Assembly (NCBI GenBank): GCA_019359675.1
Contig: JAHHGX010000017.1
Span: 1-64,000 of the forward strand
DNA from: Calothrix sp. FI2-JRJ7
GTDB lineage: Bacteria > Cyanobacteriota > Cyanobacteriia > Cyanobacteriales > Nostocaceae
Length of the DNA: 64,000 nt
Reading direction: 5' to 3'
Below the pieces are notes generated by a model that saw only the letters and a list, made by a program, of their open reading frames with translations, had not been told where the DNA came from and made no database searches. The position numbers and the translations under genes are program-made. Positions 59,060 through 64,000 of this stretch are shown piece after piece; the stretch's first letter is position 1, and each line of letters starts with the position of its first letter.

Positions 59060-59802
59060 GTTAGTTACCCACGCACGCCATCGCATATTTTTGTGATGGA
59101 ATCTACTCGCCATATAGTTTACAGTTAATGTATGTTTACTCCCACGAGCAATTGGCAATGCTTCTCTTTATGCCATATCGTGCGCCAAAGCAGTGCATCA
59201 AGTAACTTGATACAACACTTCTTGGCAAACTAGTAATCCTGACGCAGCGAATTCGGGAGTAGTGCCCACAACATTTTTATTTGTGACATGAAAATGGCAA
59301 CGCATATAAACGGACGTAACGGATAATTGTAGATAATTGTAGGTTGGGTGGAGGCTTTGCGTAACCCAACATATTCCCATGAGCATTTTTAGTGGGTTGG
59401 CGCCGTCAATGACAGTTTGTCACAGAACTTTTACATACGAGTGGTGTGGGTAAATATACAACCGAATGGCACCCACTTGAGAAGGCGGAAATTCCATCGC
59501 TGCTAACGAAGTAATTGATGACCTTTTGAAATACTTACTCAAAGATTAAAAATTTCAAAATACCCAATATGAGTTATGCAATCAATCGAATTATATGACA
59601 ATTTGATCGTGTACAGGCGCCAATAAAACAATAAATTGTAGGTTGGGTGAAGGCTTTGCGTAACCCAATATACCTCCCCATGAGCGCTTGTTGGATTCTG
59701 TAACGTGGCGCTTATTCGTTTAACCTGCTAGTCATTGATGAAAATTCCACGGGTTGGCGCCTAGAGTAAAATATATACAGTAAAGCAACGGAGCAAATAG
59801 CA
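59060..59802. other. Long intergenic region with two copies of a GTAGGTTGGGTG repeat
   Basis: Copies at about 59330-59400 and 59636-59702 read GTAGGTTGGGTG(G/A)AGGCTTTGC followed by GTAACCCAA and CCCATGAGC. Between them are fragments without clear coding potential. The last 40 bases before 59803 hold the probable ribosome-binding site GGAGC of the NACHT gene. Confidence 0.6.
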
Positions 59803-62229
59803 GTGAACATCACCGCTTCAATAACCAAAATGCTGAAACTGGCTATTTTATGCCTGATGGTGTTCCTGCTGTGGACAAGTAATAGCTGGGCACAAGTTAC
59901 TGTAGATGAAAAAATTGCTCCTCTGGTTGAAAAACTAATTGATAACAACGCGCGTGTTCGTTTAGAAGCGCACGATGCACTTGTCAGTATTGGTTTAGGC
60001 GCCGTTCCTACGCTTGTAGAAACTTTAAATAATCCCGATTGTAATATACGTTGGCGTGCGGTTTGGGTGTTGGGAGATATGGGCACCGAAGCTGCATCTT
60101 CCGTTCCAGCACTGACGAAAGCTTTGCAAGATGTAGATGCCCAAGTACGTATGTATGCTGTATTGGCATTAGGCGCCATTGGTACACAAGCAAAACCAGC
60201 GGTTCCAGCTTTAATGGCAGCGTTACAAGATAAAGAACTGTACGTTCGGATTTATGCAGCTTCAGCATTAAGACGAATAGGTATGGAAGCGAAAGTAGCT
60301 GTTCCATCTTTAATAAATGCGCTCAAAGATAATAACCCGCGCGTTCGTAAAAATGCAGCTTTGGCTTTGGGTGCAATGGGAACTGAGGCAACTTCTGCTG
60401 TTAAAGAAATGATTCCGTTGTTGAATGATAACGAATATTACGTCAGGTATGGCACGGCAAAAGGGTTAGGTGGTATTATTGGCGCCTATCAAGATGTTGC
60501 TGATAAATTACCAAGTGCCAAGTTAACAAAGGTAATTACTGATTTTGAGCAAGTTATAAAAATTTTAGAAGAACATAAAGATAATTTTACTGAAATTGAC
60601 GCTGCGAGAATACGGCGCCCTTTGGAAGCTTTGAAATCTGAGAAAGAAACGCGGTTATTTGATAGAGTAGTCGAATGGCTTCTCAAGCATAAGTTACTTT
60701 TGGGTATTGCAGCATATGTGACTTTGTTGCCTACACTGTGGTTTATACTGCTGCGAGTCAAACCAATATGGCTGTTAAAGATTAATAATGCTCTTAAGCC
60801 TTACACTGATTTTTCATTACCGTTTATTAGTATAAACGTACCTTTAAGATATGTGTTATTTGTTGGATGGTTTCATTATCATCCTAAAGTACTCGATGCG
60901 TGGGTAAATAAATATATTGAATCGGCGCGCGAACAGTTTCCCAAAAAAGATACTGTTAGTAATCGTAATACCTATATTCCCATTCCCGTTGTTCTTGATG
61001 GCAATACCGTAGCACAACTGGCCCCCGATAATTTGCGAGCGACTTTCTCAAAACAGCGTAGTTGCTTGATAATATTCGGTGAAGGTGGAAGTGGTAAAAC
61101 GAGTTTAGCTTGTCAAGTTGCAAACTGGGGAATGAGTGATATTGTAGATAACCGCTTGTGTCAGCATTTAATGTTACCTGTGCTGTTAGAAGAAGACTTT
61201 CGCACGGTAGATGGAAAGTCATCATTGAAAGAAGCTATTCGCGGACAGTTACAAGCGTTAATAGACGAACCAGAACCAATATGCGAGGAATTATTAGTTA
61301 AGCTGTTACGAAAACAACGCATTTTAGTAATAGTAGACCGTTTCTCTGAATTAAATACTACTACGCGCGAAGCATTACAACCAGACTCACCAGACTTTCC
61401 AGTCAATGCGCTGGTCATTACATCACGGTTAGAAGAAAAGCTAGGAAGGGTAAATAAAACTACAATTAAACCATTGCGAATTGAAGCAAATAAGCTTTCC
61501 TCATTTATGGAAGCTTATTTAATGCAGCGTGGAAAGCGTGATAAATTTACAGACCAGGAATTTTTTGATGCTTGTAATCGTTTATCTTTAATGGTCAGTC
61601 ATGGTAATATTACAGTGCTATTAGCAAAATTATATGCCGAACAGTTAATAGCTAATGTTGAAAACCAAATTGTATATGATATTCCGCAAACGATACCCAA
61701 TTTAATGCTGGGGTATCTCAACGAGTTAAATCGTGATGTTGCTAGTGATAAATTGGATGATAGAATTATACATCTAGATACAAAAGCAATTGCTTGGGAA
61801 TGTTTGCAGCGTAATTATCAACCAGGTACAACTTCGCGCGCGGATGCTGTTGCTGCTTTATCGAGTATAAATCCTGATGATGTAGACAGGCGCCTTGACT
61901 ATCTCGAAAACCGTCTACATCTAATTCAAACCGTTGGTTCCGCAAAAGATAAAATCAGGTTTTGTCTCGACCCATTAGCTGAGTACTTAGCTGCTTTGCA
62001 TGTTGTAGAAATATACGGTAACAACGATGGTAAATGGCGTTCGGGTTTTTTGAAAAAAGCTGATGATTTAGTTAAAGCCAGTGGGCAAGATACAATTAAA
62101 GGGTTTTTATTGGCTGTTTATGATTGCTACCTGTCACAAGTTATAAGCGCCAAACCTTCTGATTTTTTACTGGTTAGATTAAGTAAGCTGACAGGTGTTA
62201 CAAGTGCTGTACAATCAGTGGCGCCGTGA
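59803..62229 (+). CDS. Transmembrane HEAT-repeat / NACHT NTPase
   Basis: 808 residues with a GTG start. The signal peptide MLKLAILCLMVFLLWTSNSWAQ ends near residue 31. HEAT repeats (A.VP.L...L.D.....R..A..ALG.IG) fill about 35-215. A membrane region is at about 290-315 (LLGIAAYVTLLPTLWFILLRV), and a further hydrophobic stretch (LPFISINVPLRYVLFVGWF) at about 338-356. The NACHT domain follows: Walker A GEGGSGKTS (about 426-434), Walker B ILVIVDRF (about 507-514, Asp512), TSRLEE sensor, and a helical C-terminus to 808. The topology places the repeats outside and the NTPase inside. Most STAND sensors are soluble, so a signalling receptor is plausible. Confidence 0.8.
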   Translation: MNITASITKMLKLAILCLMVFLLWTSNSWAQVTVDEKIAPLVEKLIDNNARVRLEAHDALVSIGLGAVPTLVETLNNPDCNIRWRAVWVLGDMGTEAASSVPALTKALQDVDAQVRMYAVLALGAIGTQAKPAVPALMAALQDKELYVRIYAASALRRIGMEAKVAVPSLINALKDNNPRVRKNAALALGAMGTEATSAVKEMIPLLNDNEYYVRYGTAKGLGGIIGAYQDVADKLPSAKLTKVITDFEQVIKILEEHKDNFTEIDAARIRRPLEALKSEKETRLFDRVVEWLLKHKLLLGIAAYVTLLPTLWFILLRVKPIWLLKINNALKPYTDFSLPFISINVPLRYVLFVGWFHYHPKVLDAWVNKYIESAREQFPKKDTVSNRNTYIPIPVVLDGNTVAQLAPDNLRATFSKQRSCLIIFGEGGSGKTSLACQVANWGMSDIVDNRLCQHLMLPVLLEEDFRTVDGKSSLKEAIRGQLQALIDEPEPICEELLVKLLRKQRILVIVDRFSELNTTTREALQPDSPDFPVNALVITSRLEEKLGRVNKTTIKPLRIEANKLSSFMEAYLMQRGKRDKFTDQEFFDACNRLSLMVSHGNITVLLAKLYAEQLIANVENQIVYDIPQTIPNLMLGYLNELNRDVASDKLDDRIIHLDTKAIAWECLQRNYQPGTTSRADAVAALSSINPDDVDRRLDYLENRLHLIQTVGSAKDKIRFCLDPLAEYLAALHVVEIYGNNDGKWRSGFLKKADDLVKASGQDTIKGFLLAVYDCYLSQVISAKPSDFLLVRLSKLTGVTSAVQSVAP

Positions 62230-62251
62230 TTTTATTGATGATTTATATATA

Positions 62252-62322
62252 TCTTGTGGAACAGGCATCCCTGCCTGTCATAAAATTATAAATCTTAGAA
62301 CGGGCAAGGATGCCCATTCCAC
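62252..62322. repeat. Dispersed GGCATCCCTGCC inverted repeat, long copy
   Basis: CTTGTGGAACAGGCATCCC...GGATGCCCATTCCACAA, 25 bp after the NACHT gene stop. Probable terminator hairpin, same family as 17633-17692. Confidence 0.75.
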
Positions 62323-62352
62323 AAAAGCAAAAAATGATTTTATAAATATTTC

Positions 62353-62469
62353 AGGACTTACGCATGAAAACCTAGAAACCTGGTTTCTTCGTTGATAGCA
62401 TGTAATAAAAATGACGATTTGTCTGCGACAATGAATGCATGAAAACCAGGTTTATGCAGCGTAAGTCCT
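62353..62469. repeat. 117-bp MITE-like element, second copy
   Basis: Begins AGGACTTACGC and ends GCGTAAGTCCT. Its reverse complement is almost identical to 31665-31782. It lies 30 kb from that copy in opposite orientation, in a gap between convergent genes. Confidence 0.8.
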
Positions 62470-62477
62470 ATATTTAT

Positions 62478-62813
62478 TTAAGCAACAGCATAACCAGTAT
62501 ATTGTCTAACATTAGGATGATGAAACGCTAAAACAATCTTGTCTTTAGGCACACCAGCAGCCACTAAATCATCAGTTATTCCATCTTCTATTCCATCTCG
62601 ATAAATCCAAATTTTGCCGTTTTTAATAATAACATCAACTACACATCCATGAATTCTCAAATCTTTATCCCAACCATAAATCATCAATATATAATGATTT
62701 CTATCTTGGCTGATAACGATTTCAGATTCAATCTCACCATATGAGTAAGGGATATCAGCATGATGCTTCAAAATTTTATAAATATTTTCTCGATAAAACT
62801 CTAATGTATCCAT
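62478..62813 (-). CDS. xisI: XisI family protein (fdxN element excision controlling factor type)
   Basis: 111 residues: MDTLEFYRENIYKILKHHADIPYSYGEIESEIVISQDRNHYILMIYGWDKDLRIHGCVVDVIIKNGKIWIYRDGIEDGIT... to FHHPNVRQYTGYAVA, a complete XisI. The family was named for control of excision of the fdxN element in heterocysts, but most members are of unknown role and pair with XisH. Here only the last 23 codons of xisH remain (62801-62872), overlapping the xisI start. Confidence 0.9.
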   Translation of the reverse strand: MDTLEFYRENIYKILKHHADIPYSYGEIESEIVISQDRNHYILMIYGWDKDLRIHGCVVDVIIKNGKIWIYRDGIEDGITDDLVAAGVPKDKIVLAFHHPNVRQYTGYAVA

Positions 62814-62872
62814 TGAGTAATCTCCTTTTTTTCAGGATCGAACACAATTAATCTAACTACAGTTCGTCTCAT
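62801..62872 (-). pseudogene. XisH C-terminal remnant
   Basis: MRRTVVRLIVFDPEKKEI followed by TQWIH and TAG. This is the expected tail of XisH (.KL.V.DP..E.I..WI). The stop overlaps xisI by 13 bp, the normal xisH-xisI overlap. Upstream sequence no longer matches, so xisH has been lost except for this end. Confidence 0.65.
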
Positions 62873-62925
62873 TATTAACGTATACAGGTTATGGTGTAGC
62901 GTAGTATTTTATTATATAAACGCAT

Positions 62926-62953
62926 GTAGAGACGTTACATGTAACGTCTCTAC
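62926..62953. repeat. Perfect 28-bp palindrome, identical to 6750-6777
   Basis: Half-site GTAGAGACGTTACA plus its complement. Here the copy is intergenic, 48 bp after the helical protein gene on the minus strand. Confidence 0.9.
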
Positions 62954-63000
62954 ATTTAGGTTATTTAATATTGTTGACGACTATTTTGTTCTACCCTAAT

Positions 63001-63729
63001 TTACAATTTTGCAGCGGTAGATTCTAGAATAGTTTTGAGTTGCTTTCTAAGTACTTGTTCAGTTTGAGCTACTGTTGATCCAGCTTTAGCAGCTTTTTTA
63101 TCTGCTTCTGTTTGATATTCGTCTACGGGAGAAGGTTCACCGTTGGCTATTTTTGTTTTTGTCGCGTTGTATGAAGTTTGTGCTGTTTCCCAACGTTGCT
63201 TAACTTGGGTATAACGGTCGCCATATTGCGCTGTTAATTTATCATCCCAGTTAGCCAATAGTTCTTTGAGAGAAACATAATCTTTTTGAAGACTTACAGA
63301 TAATTTGCCTCTTAGAGCGTTGAAAACTGTTAAGAGTAAAGACATTATACGACTGCGGGGTGCTTTTTGCTTTTGGGTTTCGACTGCAACAAGGGCGCCA
63401 TCAACAGCATCTAAAATTTGTTGCTCACCAATAGCTTGGTTGGTAACTGTTTGCTGTTGAGTATTGCTATCTTTTACTCCTGCGATGGCACCTTCCATTG
63501 CTGCCATTGTTTCATCCTTAGCTTGTTGACCCTTGGTTTTGAAATTTTCTATAACTGCTGTAACAGCATCTTTAGCTATATTGCGAATTTCGCCAGAACC
63601 GCCTTTAAGCTCATTTACAGCTTCATTAACTGCAAGTTGAACTATTTCACGAATTCTTTTAGTTCTGGCGCCGCCTGTTTCTTTGACTTGTGCTAAATCT
63701 TGAGCAATACGTTCTTTAATTGTAGACAT
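63001..63729 (-). CDS. Ala/Lys-rich helical protein of unknown function
   Basis: 242 residues, almost entirely predicted amphipathic helix: IKERIAQDLAQVKETGGARTKRIREIVQLAVNEAVNELKGGSGEIRNIAKDAVTAVIENF, then QKAPRSRIMSLLLTVFNALRGKLSVSL and LANWDDKLTAQYGDRYTQVKQRWETAQTSYNATKTKIA. No catalytic motif. It resembles apolipoprotein-like or stress helical proteins. GGAGGAACATCATATG gives a strong ribosome-binding site. Probably follows, in the same transcript, the gene that runs off the right edge. Confidence 0.6.
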   Translation of the reverse strand: MSTIKERIAQDLAQVKETGGARTKRIREIVQLAVNEAVNELKGGSGEIRNIAKDAVTAVIENFKTKGQQAKDETMAAMEGAIAGVKDSNTQQQTVTNQAIGEQQILDAVDGALVAVETQKQKAPRSRIMSLLLTVFNALRGKLSVSLQKDYVSLKELLANWDDKLTAQYGDRYTQVKQRWETAQTSYNATKTKIANGEPSPVDEYQTEADKKAAKAGSTVAQTEQVLRKQLKTILESTAAKL

Positions 63730-63819
63730 ATGATGTTCCTCCTAATTCTGTTAATTCAAATAATGACGTGTGTTTAAGATGTACACAGATAATAAAAAAT
63801 AAGTTAGTAGTAATTGTGT

Positions 63820-64000
63820 TTAATTTACAGTCACAGCTTCAACATCAATTACATTATTTACTACATTATATACTTTGTTCGTATCGACTTTAGCATCAGT
63901 ATCATGCTTCTTGCGGTTTTGAAGTTTTTCCATAACAATTTGGGATACTTCCGCAACTAAAAAGGTACCAATTACACCATCATCGATAAGTCCTAAAAGT
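63820..64000 (-). CDS. C-terminal part of a gene running off the right edge, possibly DUF1232/YkvA-like
   Basis: 60 codons visible: LLGLIDDGVIGTFLVAEVSQIVMEKLQNRKKHDTDAKVDTNK... to VNNVIDVEAVTVN and stop. LGLIDDGVIGTFLVAE resembles the end of YkvA-type membrane proteins (LGxIDDxxxxxxL). The 3' tail is polar. The 90-bp gap to the downstream gene fits a shared operon. The call is tentative. Confidence 0.4.
   Translation of the reverse strand, partial: LLGLIDDGVIGTFLVAEVSQIVMEKLQNRKKHDTDAKVDTNKVYNVVNNVIDVEAVTVN

Overview
The window looks like chromosomal DNA of a filamentous, probably heterocyst-forming cyanobacterium (order Nostocales). It has an apcE-apcA-apcB-apcC phycobilisome core operon with a four-linker ApcE, a cyanobacterial atp operon (atpI-a-c-b'-b-delta-alpha-gamma), an ssrA whose tag reads ANNIVKFARKDALVAA, a CcbP calcium-binding protein, a XisI protein, heptanucleotide tandem repeats (TTAGGAG / TAACTCA types) and many small dispersed palindromic repeats. 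The DNA is AT-rich. The palindrome GGCGCC is strikingly frequent (about 100 sites counted by eye), while the usual cyanobacterial HIP1 octamer GCGATCGC was not seen.

Layout. 0-9 kb: the start of a probable IS66-like transposase, a NUDIX 3' remnant, an ABA4-like membrane protein, a nucleoside hydrolase and ribokinase pair, a secreted protein, ccbP, a patatin carrying an inserted module, and a U32 peptidase with a translated palindromic repeat. 9-15 kb: a small CRISPR array without adjacent cas genes. One of its repeats is split by a 5.7-kb composite element: two inverted IS1634-like copies flanking an approximately 2.2-kb passenger, with a perfect 6-bp target duplication CTTTAA. 15-24 kb: GDSL esterase, DUF4058 protein, peptidoglycan-binding protein, cytochrome c biogenesis genes ccsB and ccdA, a Uma2 protein, a decayed RelE/ParE toxin-antitoxin pair, and an FtsW/RodA protein. 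24-30 kb: phycobilisome core operon. 30-40 kb: a secreted small protein, ComB, a methyltransferase, the ATP synthase operon and ssrA.

40-53 kb is accessory and defence-island-like. It holds a protein with two HNH-like modules right behind ssrA, a tight three-gene operon built on a dynamin-like GTPase, a Uma2 protein, a Fic protein bracketed by 56-bp direct repeats, and a P-loop NTPase followed by a large TPR/P-loop/WD40 protein whose NTPase core appears shortened. 53-59 kb: a LysR regulator divergent from an oxidoreductase, a secreted beta-propeller and an aldo/keto reductase, then a GHL10-type glycosyl hydrolase. 59.8-62.2 kb: one protein combining a signal peptide, periplasmic HEAT repeats, membrane segment(s) and a cytoplasmic NACHT-type NTPase, which is an unusual membrane-receptor layout. 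The right end has XisI with only the tail of XisH, a helical hypothetical protein and a partial gene.

The candidates most worth following as undescribed systems are the dynamin three-gene operon (41.8-46.3 kb), the transmembrane HEAT-NACHT protein (59.8-62.2 kb), the Fic unit with its flanking repeats (47.0-48.3 kb) and the composite transposon inside a CRISPR repeat. No database search was possible. Family calls rest on motif and sequence recognition.
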